Shown one piece after another: positions 45,664-54,605 of a stretch of 64,000 bases of DNA. The position numbers and the translations under genes were made by a program. The notes beneath the pieces are model-generated. The model searched no databases, had not been told where the DNA came from, and saw nothing but the letters and a program-made list of their open reading frames with translations. The stretch's first letter is position 1. Each line of letters begins with the position of its first letter. Source of the stretch: Streptomyces caniferus (GTDB taxonomy: Bacteria; Actinomycetota; Actinomycetes; Streptomycetales; Streptomycetaceae); the NCBI RefSeq assembly GCF_009811555.1, contig NZ_BLIN01000003.1, positions 1,647,508 through 1,711,507 on the forward strand, given 5' to 3'.

Positions 45664-46407
45664 ATGCCTATCTCCCCCAACCAGGGATCGACCGGAGGCG
45701 GAACCACCGTCACCATCACCGGGACCAACCTCGGCGGCGCCACCTCGGTGCACTTCGGCACCAAGACAGCGACCATCACGGCCAACACCCCCACATCGGT
45801 CACCGTCATCAGCCCGTCCGGCACCGGCACGGTTCCGGTGACCGTGACCACCCCCGGAGGAACCAGCAACCCGCTGTCGTTCTTCTACGTCGGCGCACCG
45901 TTCAAGTCCAGCATCTCCCCGGTATCCGGCATCACCGGCGGCGGGAACACCGTCACCATCAACGGCACCGGCCTGACCACCGCCACCACGGTGCACTTCG
46001 GCGCCGCCACCGCGACCCCGACCGTCGTCAACGACGGCCAGCTCACCGTCACCGCACCGGCGGGCGCCGCGGCCGGACCGGTGAGCGTCAGTGTCACCAC
46101 CGCGGGCGGTACCAACAACGGTCTGACCTACACCTACGTCGACGGCCCCACCCTCGGCACGCTGAGCCCCAACTCCGGCCCGGTGTCCGGCGGAACCGGG
46201 GTGACCATCCCCGGCACCAACCTCACCACCACCGAGTCGGTCACCTTCGGAGGCACACCCGCACCGTTCTCCGTCATCAACGACAGCACCCTTTCCGTCG
46301 TCACCCCGCCCGGGGCTGTGGGTGCCACCGACGTCACCGTGACCACCAGCGGTGGTAGCGCCACCGCCACCGGTGGCTTCACCTACCTGGCCGGACCCGG
46401 CATCTGA
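45664..46407 (+). CDS. Three-domain IPT/TIG protein
   Basis: 247 residues from ATG 45664 with AAGGAG 8 bp upstream, a strong start. It opens PISPNQGSTGGGTTVTITGT, the first strand of an IPT domain, so there is no room for a signal peptide. Three domains of about 80 residues, ending YLAGPGI. The opening words are almost the same as the start of 50295 (SVSPNQGSTGGG), which supports these starts and indicates common ancestry. Confidence 0.87.
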   Translation: MPISPNQGSTGGGTTVTITGTNLGGATSVHFGTKTATITANTPTSVTVISPSGTGTVPVTVTTPGGTSNPLSFFYVGAPFKSSISPVSGITGGGNTVTINGTGLTTATTVHFGAATATPTVVNDGQLTVTAPAGAAAGPVSVSVTTAGGTNNGLTYTYVDGPTLGTLSPNSGPVSGGTGVTIPGTNLTTTESVTFGGTPAPFSVINDSTLSVVTPPGAVGATDVTVTTSGGSATATGGFTYLAGPGI

Positions 46408-46579
46408 CCCACCATCTGAGCCGTCGACGGCCTGGTCATGGCCATCAGGCGTGCGGACATCAGGCCCGGACAGGGTGCGCCCTTCCCTGCCCGGGCCTAC
46501 CTAACTTCTCTGACGAGCCTCGGCCCGGCGCATCTCTTCTGCGGCCGGCCGGGGCTCACGCTCTCGAAGGATCACGGCC

Positions 46580-48397
46580 GTGAATAGCTCAGCACATTCT
46601 CCAACCACTTCCGCCGCGCAGCCCCTTGCCGCAGCCACGCCCGCCGTCAGTTCCGTCTCACCCACCTCGGGTTCCACCGCGGGTGGTACCACTGTGACGG
46701 TCACTGGCACCGGCTTCACCGGCGCCACAGCAGTCCGATTCGGCGCCACACAGGCGCCCTCGTTCACCGTCATCTCCGACACACAGATCACCGCTACCAC
46801 CCCACTCGGGACCGGCACAGTGCAGGTCACCGTCACCACCCCGATCGGCACCAGCAACCAATTCGTCACCTACACCTACGTCACCACGCCCGCGCCGGTC
46901 CTCTCATCGGTGAGTCCTGTTTCGGGTCCGTCGGCTGGTGGCACGACGGTCACGCTCACCGGCACGGGGTTCACAGGCGCGACCGCGGTACGGTTCGGCG
47001 CTACACCGGCGTCGTTTGTGGTCAACTCCGCCACACAGATCACAGCGACAGCTCCTGCAGGATCCGGCACAGTGCAGATCACCGTGACGGGACCCGGAGG
47101 AACGAGTAACGGTGTGCCATTCACCTACACGACAGCTCCCGTGCCCACCCTGATCTCGGTGACCCCCACATCGGGCCCGACAGCCGGCGGCACAACAGTC
47201 ACGCTCACCGGCACGGGGTTCACAGGCGCGACCGCGGTACGGTTCGGCGCCACGCCGGCGTCGTTTGTGGTCAACTCCGCCACACAGATCACAGCGACAG
47301 CTCCTGCAGGATCCGGCACAGTGCAGATCACCGTGACGGGACCCGGAGGAACGAGTAACGGTGTGCCATTCACCTACACGACAGCTCCCGTGCCCACCCT
47401 GACCTCGGTGACCCCCACATCGGGCCCGACAGCCGGCGGCACAACAGTCACACTCACCGGCACGGGGCTGGCCACTGCCAGCGCGGTGCGGTTCGGCGCC
47501 ACGCCCGCAGCCTCCTTCACCGTGGTCTCCGACACCCACATCACTGCCGTCGCCCCTGCCGGGACCGGCACCGTACCGGTCACCGTCACGACCTCGGGCG
47601 GCACCAGCAACGGGATCTCCTACACCTACTCCGCGGCTCCCATCCTGAGCGGCGTCAGCCCCACCCAGGGCCCCACCTCGGGCGGGAACACCGTCACCCT
47701 CACCGGCGCCAACCTCACCGGAGCCACCGCGGTCACCTTCGGCGCCACCCCGGCAACTTCCTTCACGGTCGTCTCCCCGACCCAGATCACCGCCGTGGTC
47801 CCTGCGGCCACCGCAGGTCCGATCGGTGTCACTGTCACCACCCCGGGCGGCACCAGCACCCTCCCGAGCGCCTACTTCTACGTCAGCACCCCGGTCCTCA
47901 CCGGCGTCGCCCCGCCCTCGGGCCCGCTCTCGGGCGGGAGCACCGTTACCCTCACCGGTGTCCACCTCATCGAGGCCACCGCGGTGCGCTTCGGTACCAC
48001 CGCAGCGTCAGCGTTCACGGTGGTCTCGGACACCCAGATCACGGCTGTGGTTCCTGCGGGAGCCGCGGGTCTGACCGATGTCACCGTCAGTACCGCCGGC
48101 GGGACGAGCAACGCGGCCTCCTACACCTACCTGCCGGCACCCGTTGTCACGACTCTGATCCCAAGTCAGGGGCCCGCCTCCGGTGGCATCACCTTCACCC
48201 TCACCGGCACCAACCTCGCCCAGGCGACCACGGTGCTCGTTGGCGGCGCGCCTGCCGGGTTCACGGTCGTCTCCGACAGCCACATTGTCGTCGACACCCT
48301 GCCCGGAGCCGCCGGGCCGGTCACTGTCACCGTCACCACGCCCGGCGGCACCAGCGCCCCGAAGACCTACACGCGAGTCGGCTCACCAGGGATCTGA
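46580..48397 (+). CDS. Seven-domain IPT/TIG protein
   Basis: 605 residues from GTG 46580 (GAAGG upstream). A Ser/Ala-rich 25-residue N-terminus without a hydrophobic core is followed by seven IPT domains: AVSSVSPTSGSTAGG, VLSSVSPVSGPSAGG, TLISVTPTSGPTAGG, TLTSVTPTSGPTAGG, ILSGVSPTQGPTSGG, VLTGVAPPSGPLSGG, VVTTLIPSQGPASGG. Domains 2 and 3 are nearly identical at DNA level (249-bp unit). Ends SPGI, like its neighbours (GPGI, APDI). Function unknown; an elongated rod of Ig-like domains is expected. Confidence 0.87.
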   Translation: MNSSAHSPTTSAAQPLAAATPAVSSVSPTSGSTAGGTTVTVTGTGFTGATAVRFGATQAPSFTVISDTQITATTPLGTGTVQVTVTTPIGTSNQFVTYTYVTTPAPVLSSVSPVSGPSAGGTTVTLTGTGFTGATAVRFGATPASFVVNSATQITATAPAGSGTVQITVTGPGGTSNGVPFTYTTAPVPTLISVTPTSGPTAGGTTVTLTGTGFTGATAVRFGATPASFVVNSATQITATAPAGSGTVQITVTGPGGTSNGVPFTYTTAPVPTLTSVTPTSGPTAGGTTVTLTGTGLATASAVRFGATPAASFTVVSDTHITAVAPAGTGTVPVTVTTSGGTSNGISYTYSAAPILSGVSPTQGPTSGGNTVTLTGANLTGATAVTFGATPATSFTVVSPTQITAVVPAATAGPIGVTVTTPGGTSTLPSAYFYVSTPVLTGVAPPSGPLSGGSTVTLTGVHLIEATAVRFGTTAASAFTVVSDTQITAVVPAGAAGLTDVTVSTAGGTSNAASYTYLPAPVVTTLIPSQGPASGGITFTLTGTNLAQATTVLVGGAPAGFTVVSDSHIVVDTLPGAAGPVTVTVTTPGGTSAPKTYTRVGSPGI

Positions 48398-48526
48398 TGC
48401 GCCGCGTCAGCTTATGGTTATGGACTGGCGGGGAGGCATGGGCCTCATTCTGAGGCCATCAGTTAGCCGCTTCGGACCAAGCACTCTGGTGTCAGAGCAC
48501 CCGGTAGACGGCCCCAGAGCATTCCG

Positions 48527-48951
48527 TCACAACGGCACGTTCCGCGTGTCCACCTGAGGGGTCGCGTAGCCGCGCGGCCCCTTTGAGCTGTCGCTGGACC
48601 ATGACGAAACTCCATAATCCGCGCCGAAGTTGTCCCATCGCGGTGGGTCGCAGCGCTTCGCGGCCGCATTGATCGTCCCGTCGCCCAGACTCTTCGATCG
48701 ATGACTGTCAGGCTTGAACGGGCGATGTGCGCGAAGTGCTGTGGGAGCCACTTGTGTCCGGGGTCATCGATCGAGGCGAGACGCTCGGCCGGCCAGCGTT
48801 CGAAGAGCACCGGTGCGCGGTCGATGCGCGGGATGTTGCCGGTGTCCATCAGGAGGTAGCGCAGGTAGGCCGCGGCTCGCAGTTCGGGAGGTCCTGGATG
48901 GCCTCGAGGGTGAGCGGGACGCGTCCGGATGCGGGCGCGAAACGGGTGCAC
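48527..48951 (-). pseudogene. Frameshifted protein of unknown family
   Basis: Reads LTLEAIQDLP, ELRAAAYLRYLLMDTGNIPR, APVLFERWPAERLASIDDPG, HKWLPQHFAHIARS, then after a shift DSHRSKSLGDGTINAAAKRC, PPRWDNFGADYGVSSWSSDS, TPQVDTRNVPL and stop 48527. The composition is clearly protein-like and the pieces are collinear, but I do not recognise the family. Confidence 0.5.
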
Positions 48952-48978
48952 GCCCCGGTCCCGCGGCGTGTGGCTCCT

Positions 48979-50295
48979 TCACCACGGGCGAGTGATTCTG
49001 TTGGTGTCGAGAGTTACAGAGCCGTTGATGGCCAGGACCTGGCCGTTGACCGTCACACCGGCGTTCACGGTGATCGAAATCTGGGCCAGGACCCTTCCTG
49101 CAAAGTCGGTGTCAGTGCCCAGAGTGGCTGAACTACCGATCAGCCAGATGACGTTCCTGGCCGTGGCGCCATTGACGAGGAGCACGTGGCTCGCGGTTGC
49201 CGTCGTCAGGGTCGATCCGATTTGGAAGATCCATTCGGCGTTGCGGTCGCCCTGGGCATCCAGCGTGAGCGTGCCGGTGAGCCCGATGGAAGAGGCGGCG
49301 TTGTAGACGCCGGGGGGCAGTGTCTGGCCGCCGAGGTCTCCGGTGATGCCGGCGTCCGGGATCTGGCCGACGGAGTCATTGTACGTCGTGATCAGGTCGG
49401 CATGAGCTGCGACGGCGGCGGCGTCCGAGTTGTGGATACTTCCGTTGACCTGGCCGGGCGGGAATCCGGTGATGGAAACTCCCGGGCTTACCCCGAGATC
49501 TCCGGTGACGATCGAGAGACCGGTGTTGGTGACCGACGCTCCGCCCAGGACCGCGAAGCGTCCCAGATACGTGTAGGCGTCCGCAGCGGTGGTGGTGCCA
49601 CCAAGGGTGGTGACGGTGACGTCCGCCGAGCCGAGCGTTCCGGCCGGTACCACGGCGTCGATCTCGGTGTCGGAGGCGACCCGGAAGGAGAGGGCGGGTG
49701 TGCCGTCGAAGGTGACGCTGGTGGTGTAGGAGAAGGCGGTCCCGGTGATGACGACGAGATTGCCGCCGTCCACCGGTCCCGAGTCGAGGGTGACGGCCGT
49801 GAGGGAAGGCGGGTTGAGATAGGTATAGGTGACTCCGCTGGCGATTCCGCCCCTGGTGGTCACGGTGACCCCTACCGGCCCCGCGGAGTCCGCCGCTGGG
49901 ACGGTCACGGTGAGCTGGCCGTCCGAGTCGACGGTGAACACGGCGGCCTGTGTACCGAATCTGACCTCGCTCGTGGTGTAGAGGCCGAGGCCGGTGAAGA
50001 CCACCGTATTGCCCCCTCCCAGTGGGCCCGCGGGAGGCGGTTCGATGCGCAAGGAGGGCGGCGGCAGGTAGTAGAAGGTGCCGACAACCCCCGTTCCGCC
50101 GGCGGTTGTTACGGAGACCGGAACGGCGCCGTGACCGGAGGGGGTGATGGTGTCAGTCGTGGTGTCGCTGACGACCGTGAAGCTCGTAGCCTGGCGGGAG
50201 CCGTAGCGCACGGCGGTGGTGCCGGTGAAGTGGCTGCCGGTGAGGGTCACCGCGTCGCCCCCACCGGTCGATCCTTGGTTCGGCGAGACTGACAT
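48979..50295 (-). CDS. Three IPT/TIG domains fused to DUF3494 ice-binding-like domain
   Basis: 438 residues from ATG 50295 (GGGAG six bases upstream). Residues 1-240: three IPT domains starting SVSPNQGSTGGG. Residues about 245-438 match DUF3494: FAVLGGASVTNTGLSIVTGD, LGVSPGVSITGFPPG, AHADLITTYND, GDLGGQTLPPGVYNAASSIG, WIFQIGSTLTTATASHVLLV, NGATARNVIWLIGSSATLGT, and VLAQISITVNAGVTVNGQVL. That family forms a beta-solenoid known from ice-binding proteins but also occurs in non-cold organisms as an adhesion-type module. No signal peptide is seen. Confidence 0.87.
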   Translation of the reverse strand: MSVSPNQGSTGGGDAVTLTGSHFTGTTAVRYGSRQATSFTVVSDTTTDTITPSGHGAVPVSVTTAGGTGVVGTFYYLPPPSLRIEPPPAGPLGGGNTVVFTGLGLYTTSEVRFGTQAAVFTVDSDGQLTVTVPAADSAGPVGVTVTTRGGIASGVTYTYLNPPSLTAVTLDSGPVDGGNLVVITGTAFSYTTSVTFDGTPALSFRVASDTEIDAVVPAGTLGSADVTVTTLGGTTTAADAYTYLGRFAVLGGASVTNTGLSIVTGDLGVSPGVSITGFPPGQVNGSIHNSDAAAVAAHADLITTYNDSVGQIPDAGITGDLGGQTLPPGVYNAASSIGLTGTLTLDAQGDRNAEWIFQIGSTLTTATASHVLLVNGATARNVIWLIGSSATLGTDTDFAGRVLAQISITVNAGVTVNGQVLAINGSVTLDTNRITRPW

Positions 50296-50579
50296 AGGGT
50301 CTCCCTGAGTCCATCGCCGACGGACGGGGCGTGTCTCGAACCAGCCTCTCCTTCGACGACACAGCGGCGCGAATGCATCAAGTAGCCCACCGGTTACACT
50401 CAGCGTCAATGGCCCAGGGCCCCATCCGGCCCGCAATGGAGGCGCGTTCAGTGCCTCGCGCCAAACGGCCACCACCGGCGCACCACCCGCGGGCCCAGCA
50501 GCGTCGTAGGCTCGCGAGGTAAGGCCCGTCAGGCGCAGCCAACGATCACGGGTGCGTCCACTGGTTCCCTGGCCTGCCG

Positions 50580-51115
50580 TTCGCCGAGCCGGCAGCCCGC
50601 CGCTCCTGGTCCAAGCGGCGCACCAGGCCGTCTCTGCGCCGGACACGTTGCCAGGCCTGGGTGCTTCCGTGCGAACCCTGGTGGGCGAATCCGCGAGGTC
50701 GCCCGCACAGCAGCAGCCGATGCCGAGCCGGCGGCCGCCCGCGGCATCGGCTTGCACAATCCGTTCCTCGACCCCACGGTGTTGGACACCGTGCTGAGGA
50801 CGCCACTCGACCGGCGCCCGCCACTCTTCGCCTACAAGCCACTGCTGAGCCAGACCATGACGAGTCTGCTCCCGCCCGCCGCGGCAGCCCGCACCACCAA
50901 GGGCAGCTTCGACACCGATCACTACGTCGGCCTGCGCGCCAACCTGCCCGACCCTCAAACGCTGGCCGACGGCCACCTCGCTGGCCTCGGGATGGTCAAC
51001 CCGACCTCGCTGGGCCGCACACTGCGCGGGGCCGCTGCCGACCTGGACAAGCGAGCCCGAGTGCCTCGTCCGGCTGGGTGAGGTGGCCGGTCAAGGCCCG
51101 GTGGTCAGAGGGTGT
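50580..51115 (+). pseudogene. Lasso-peptide cyclase (asparagine-synthase-like) C-terminal remnant
   Basis: Readable from GGRIREVARTAAADAEPAAA through RGIGLHNPFLDPTVLDTVLR, RPPLFAYKPLLSQTMTSLLP, AARTTKGSFDTDHYVGLRAN, LAGLGMVNPTSLGRTLRGAA. This fits the C-terminus of asparagine-synthase homologues that close the macrolactam ring in lasso peptides. The glutaminase-like and ATP-binding parts are missing, and no precursor or B-protein genes lie nearby. Confidence 0.65.
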
Positions 51116-51520
51116 GAGTGCGGTGTTGCGGCGGGCTAGGGGCTGGCAGTCGGCCATGACCGGCTGGTCGGCATGGTAGGCCGAATTCCGGCACAGGGCG
51201 CGGTCGGGGTGTAGACGCCGATGAGGAAGCCCCCGGGTACAGGTGCGGGTCGCGGCGAGCGCGACGATGCGGCGCAGCCGGGCTTCGTCGGTGACGGCCT
51301 GGGCCGTCGAAGGCGCCGTGGCGGGCGAACCCGGCGCGGCGGGCTTCCGCCTCCGCTCCGGCCGGTCCGGTGAGGGCCGGGCGGTTGCCACCTACTTCGG
51401 CGCCTGGAAGCCGCCGATCTTCTGCTCGAGCAGTCGGCCTCAGCGCGCGATGAGAACGCAGTTCGGGAGTTTCCCACCGTCTCGACTGGCACAAGCAGAA
51501 CTGCCTTAGACCGTGTCCTA
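51116..51520. other. No intact gene, probable transposase debris
   Basis: Only shadow frames. Position between a lasso-cyclase remnant and an IS5 3' end suggests leftover insertion-element DNA. Confidence 0.35.
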
Positions 51521-51610
51521 CATGGTCAGTTCGAGGAGTCGTTTGTAGCAGCAGAGGGCGGCCGCCAAAGCGAGAAAGGCCAGGTGGTTGCCTGGTTCCC
51601 GCAGCTTGTG
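51520..51610 (-). pseudogene. IS5-family transposase, last 25 codons
   Basis: Reads REPGNHLAFLALAAALCCYK then RLLELTM and stop, the standard ending of many IS5-family transposases. The adjacent GACCGTGTCCTAC is likely the IS end. Confidence 0.6.
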
Positions 51611-51877
51611 GCTGCGCGAGGATCGCGACACGTGGAAGAAGACCGTTCAGGCCGCCGGCGGGCGCCCGCTGCTGGTGTACCTGCCCGTTCAGAAGTCCGA
51701 GCTGCTGCGGCGGCTTGACCAGCGCAATCAGCCCGTCGGCGAGGCCAACGCGCTGACCGTCCCCCCGAGGCCCTGGACGACTTCTTCGCCCGCTTCGAGC
51801 CCCGGGCCGACGACGAGAACGCGATCGTCTGCACCGGCGACGTGGACGCGGTGGACGCGGCCCTGGCAGGCCGCTGA
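51600..51877 (+). pseudogene. P-loop kinase (AAA_33-like), C-terminal remnant with frameshift
   Basis: Reads LREDRDTWKKTVQAAGGRPL, LVYLPVQKSELLRRLDQRNQ, then after a one-base shift near 51770 EALDDFFARFEPRADDENAI to stop 51877. Matches the C-terminal half of small actinobacterial ATP-binding kinases, including the LID Arg region. The Walker A part is missing. Confidence 0.6.
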
Positions 51878-51972
51878 CATGGCCGTACGCTCCAGGTGCC
51901 CGGGCGGGGAGCGTGACGGCCCCCGCCCGGGCACCTGGCCTGTTCACCGCCCCAGTCGTACGCCTCGGTGGG

Positions 51973-53652
51973 TCAGATATCGGGTGCGGAGACGTAGGTG
52001 AACGATCCGGTGGCGTTGCCGCCGGGGCCGGTGACGGTGACGCCGAAGGTGCCTTCGGTGCCGCTGGGCGGGGAGGTGGCGGTCACGGTGGTGTCGGAGA
52101 GGACCGCGAAGGGTGCCGGGGTGCCGTTGAAGGTGACCTGGTCGGTGGCGGCCAGGCCGGTGCCGGTGATGGTCACCGAGGTGCCACCGGTGGTCGGTCC
52201 CGAGGTGGGGCTGACGCCGGTGACGGTAGGCGGGTCGACGTAGGTGTAGGACAGGCCTTCGGCACGGCCGCCGGGGGTGCGCACGGTGACGGTGACCCCG
52301 CCTGCCGCCGCAGTCGCCGCGGCCCTGATGGTGAGTTGGGTGTCGGAGACCCTTTGGATGACGGCTCGGGTGGGACCGAAGTACACATCGATGGCTCCGT
52401 CGAGGTTGCGGCCGGTGATGACGATCTCCTGGTCGCTGCCTGCGAGGGGACCCGCGGCGGGGCTGATACCGGTGAGGACGGGGACCGGCCGGTAGTAGAA
52501 CTGTCCGAGGGTGCCGGTGCCGCCCGCGGTGGTGACCGTCACGGGGACGGCACCGGACCCCGCGGGGGTGATGGCGGTCAGCGAGGTGTCCGTGTTGGCG
52601 GTGATGACGCCCTGAGCGGTGCCGAAGCGCACGGCGGTGGCGTTGGCCAGGTGGTGGCCGGTGAGCGTCACGGTGGCGCCGCCGGCTGTGGAGCCCTGGT
52701 CGGGAATCACGGTCGTGGCCAGGACACCGACGGTGCCCGCGACGGAGTTGGTCACGTAGGCGTGTGTGCCGTCGGGGGCGAACGCAATGACGGTGGGTCC
52801 GTCCCCGAAGTCGATGTTCTCGACGACGGCGTTCGTGGCGGTGTCGATCACACTCACCGTGTCCGGCTCGGCATTCGCCACGTAGGCATGCTTGCCGTCC
52901 GGGCTCACCGTCGTCAAACGTGGCTGGGCGCTGACGCCGATGGTGGCGGTGACGGTGTTGGCGGCGGTGTCGATCACACTCACCGTGGAGTCGCCGACGT
53001 TCGTGACGTAGACATGCGCCCCGTCGGGGGCGACCGTCAGCAGGATGGGGAGGATACCGACGGGGATCGTGTCAGTGGTGGTGTTCGTGGCGGTGTCGAT
53101 CACGCTCACCGCGTTCGAGGCGAGACACGCGACGTAGACGCGCGTCCCGTCCGGGGTGATGGCCACGCCGATCGGCGCATCCCCCACGGGGACGGTGGCG
53201 GTGACGGTGTTCGTGGCGGTGTCGATCACACTGACCGTGTTCGTAGGCTGTCCCGACACATAGACGCGGGTGCCGTCCGGGGAGGCCGCTACTACCGAAG
53301 CTCCCGCTACGGCGACGTCCGCGACGATGGCGTTCGTGGCGGTGTCGATCACGCTGAGCAGACCGTCTGCGTTGATGGTCACATATGCCCGGGTGCCGTC
53401 CGGACTGATCGCCACGAAGGTGGGAGCGGCCCCCGTGGGGATGGTGGCGGTGACGGTGTTCGTGGCGGTGTCGATCACACTGACCGTGTTCGAGCCCCGG
53501 TTGGCTACATACGCGCGGGCCCCACCGGGCGTCAGGGCGATTCCCTGGGGCGTGTCACCCACGGGAATGGAGACCCCCGCCGCGAACGAGGCGGTGAACC
53601 CGGCAGCGCGCGCCTGAGCGGCCTGCGGCGATGGCGATGTCAAGGTGAACAT
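51973..53652 (-). CDS. YVTN beta-propeller plus three IPT/TIG domains
   Basis: 559 residues from ATG 53652 (GGGAG five bases upstream). Residues about 27-325: seven blades such as PDGTRVYVACLASNAVSVID. Residues about 326-559: three IPT domains (DQGSTAGGATVTLTG, LTGISPAAGPLAGSD, VTGVSPTSGPTTGGTSVTIT), ending APDI. The first 30 residues (AAQARAAGFTASFAAG) are only weakly hydrophobic and have no positive n-region, so no Sec signal is predicted. Same plan as 39538-41229 but clearly diverged. Confidence 0.87.
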   Translation of the reverse strand: MFTLTSPSPQAAQARAAGFTASFAAGVSIPVGDTPQGIALTPGGARAYVANRGSNTVSVIDTATNTVTATIPTGAAPTFVAISPDGTRAYVTINADGLLSVIDTATNAIVADVAVAGASVVAASPDGTRVYVSGQPTNTVSVIDTATNTVTATVPVGDAPIGVAITPDGTRVYVACLASNAVSVIDTATNTTTDTIPVGILPILLTVAPDGAHVYVTNVGDSTVSVIDTAANTVTATIGVSAQPRLTTVSPDGKHAYVANAEPDTVSVIDTATNAVVENIDFGDGPTVIAFAPDGTHAYVTNSVAGTVGVLATTVIPDQGSTAGGATVTLTGHHLANATAVRFGTAQGVITANTDTSLTAITPAGSGAVPVTVTTAGGTGTLGQFYYRPVPVLTGISPAAGPLAGSDQEIVITGRNLDGAIDVYFGPTRAVIQRVSDTQLTIRAAATAAAGGVTVTVRTPGGRAEGLSYTYVDPPTVTGVSPTSGPTTGGTSVTITGTGLAATDQVTFNGTPAPFAVLSDTTVTATSPPSGTEGTFGVTVTGPGGNATGSFTYVSAPDI

Positions 53653-54113
53653 GACACTCCCTCAGGTCGGCGGAGGAACTTTCCCCCGCACACGGAAATG
53701 TCTGCTCCACCGCATGGGCCAACAGCGAGCAGGCGACCGGCCCCAGACCGGCACCGGTCAAATACACACCCGAATGGGCGGCCCGAAACGCGGATAACAG
53801 CAGTAACCCACCACCGCACGTTGCACCACAAGAGATCGACAGAATTTCACCCGTTAGGCCTATCGCCGTGCTGCCGCTGTCTCTCTTGCAGCCTCACCTT
53901 GGCCGGCGACAGCAACGGACATGCGATCTCCCACAGCCCACCCCACCGTCCACTCTCCACAGCAAACCATCGGACACCTCGCCACGTCAGAAGGCCCTTA
54001 GAAGCCGTTGTCGTACCGAGAGTGACGGGTGTTTTTCCGCTGGTTAGGCATAGGGCCGGTCTCTCGGCGGCAGGGACGGGGGGTCGTGTCGTCTCTTCGG
54101 TGGAGGTTCCGGG

Positions 54114-54605
54114 ATGCCGTCGGTGATGGGGTTGTTGGAAGAGCGCGAACGCGCTGCTCGGCAGCACGTGGAAGCCCTTCAGGCCGAGCTGCGGGAGGCG
54201 GAGGCTGTGTGGGAGCGGTTCGTGATCGCCCGTGAGACGGTCGGGGAGGTCCTGGCGGAGTCACACGGTCACGTGGACGTGCCTGTGGCCGTGTCCGATG
54301 AGCCTGCGGTGCCGGTCGCGGCTGCGGGGCCCGGTTCGGTGGTCCCGGTGTGGCGCGATGGGCTCGCCGCTGCGGTGCTGGCACCGGACTACCGGAGGAT
54401 CATGGAGATCCTGACCGGCCACGGGCGGTCTGGCGCCGGGGCGATGGACTGCCGGCAACTTGCCGCAGGGCTGGGCCTTCAGCCGGTTCCCGCGAAGGTT
54501 GAAGGGGTGCGGTCGAAGGCGAAGCGTCTGGCAGCGCGGGGCTGGCTGGCAGAGGAACGTCCAGGGATGTTCAGCGTGGTCGCCGGGCGAGTCGGCGGCT
54601 CATGA
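54114..54605 (+). CDS. Coiled-coil plus winged-helix accessory protein of the 1630-bp element
   Basis: 163 residues from ATG 54114 (TGGAGG upstream). Coiled coil about 6-45 (LLEERERAARQHVEALQAEL), Val/Pro-rich linker, then PDYRRIMEIL, DCRQLAAGLGLQPVPAKVEG and VRSKAKRLAARGWLAEERPG, a winged-helix-like fold. It is the diverged homologue of 32960-33415. The last codons overlap the transposase gene on the other strand. It may bind element ends or silence transposase expression (its own transcript is antisense to the transposase 3' end). Confidence 0.72.
   Translation: MPSVMGLLEERERAARQHVEALQAELREAEAVWERFVIARETVGEVLAESHGHVDVPVAVSDEPAVPVAAAGPGSVVPVWRDGLAAAVLAPDYRRIMEILTGHGRSGAGAMDCRQLAAGLGLQPVPAKVEGVRSKAKRLAARGWLAEERPGMFSVVAGRVGGS

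Noticed and set aside
42009..48351. Many 77-84 residue minus-strand ORFs reading VVTVTGTVPVP
   Set aside because: They are mirror frames of the IPT/TIG coding repeats on the plus strand; regular spacing follows the domain period and none has its own ribosome binding site.
40000..53600. Secretion or contractile injection genes serving the IPT proteins
   Set aside because: No ATPase, sheath, tube or EccC-like genes are present in the window; the idea remains only a hypothesis for the cluster.
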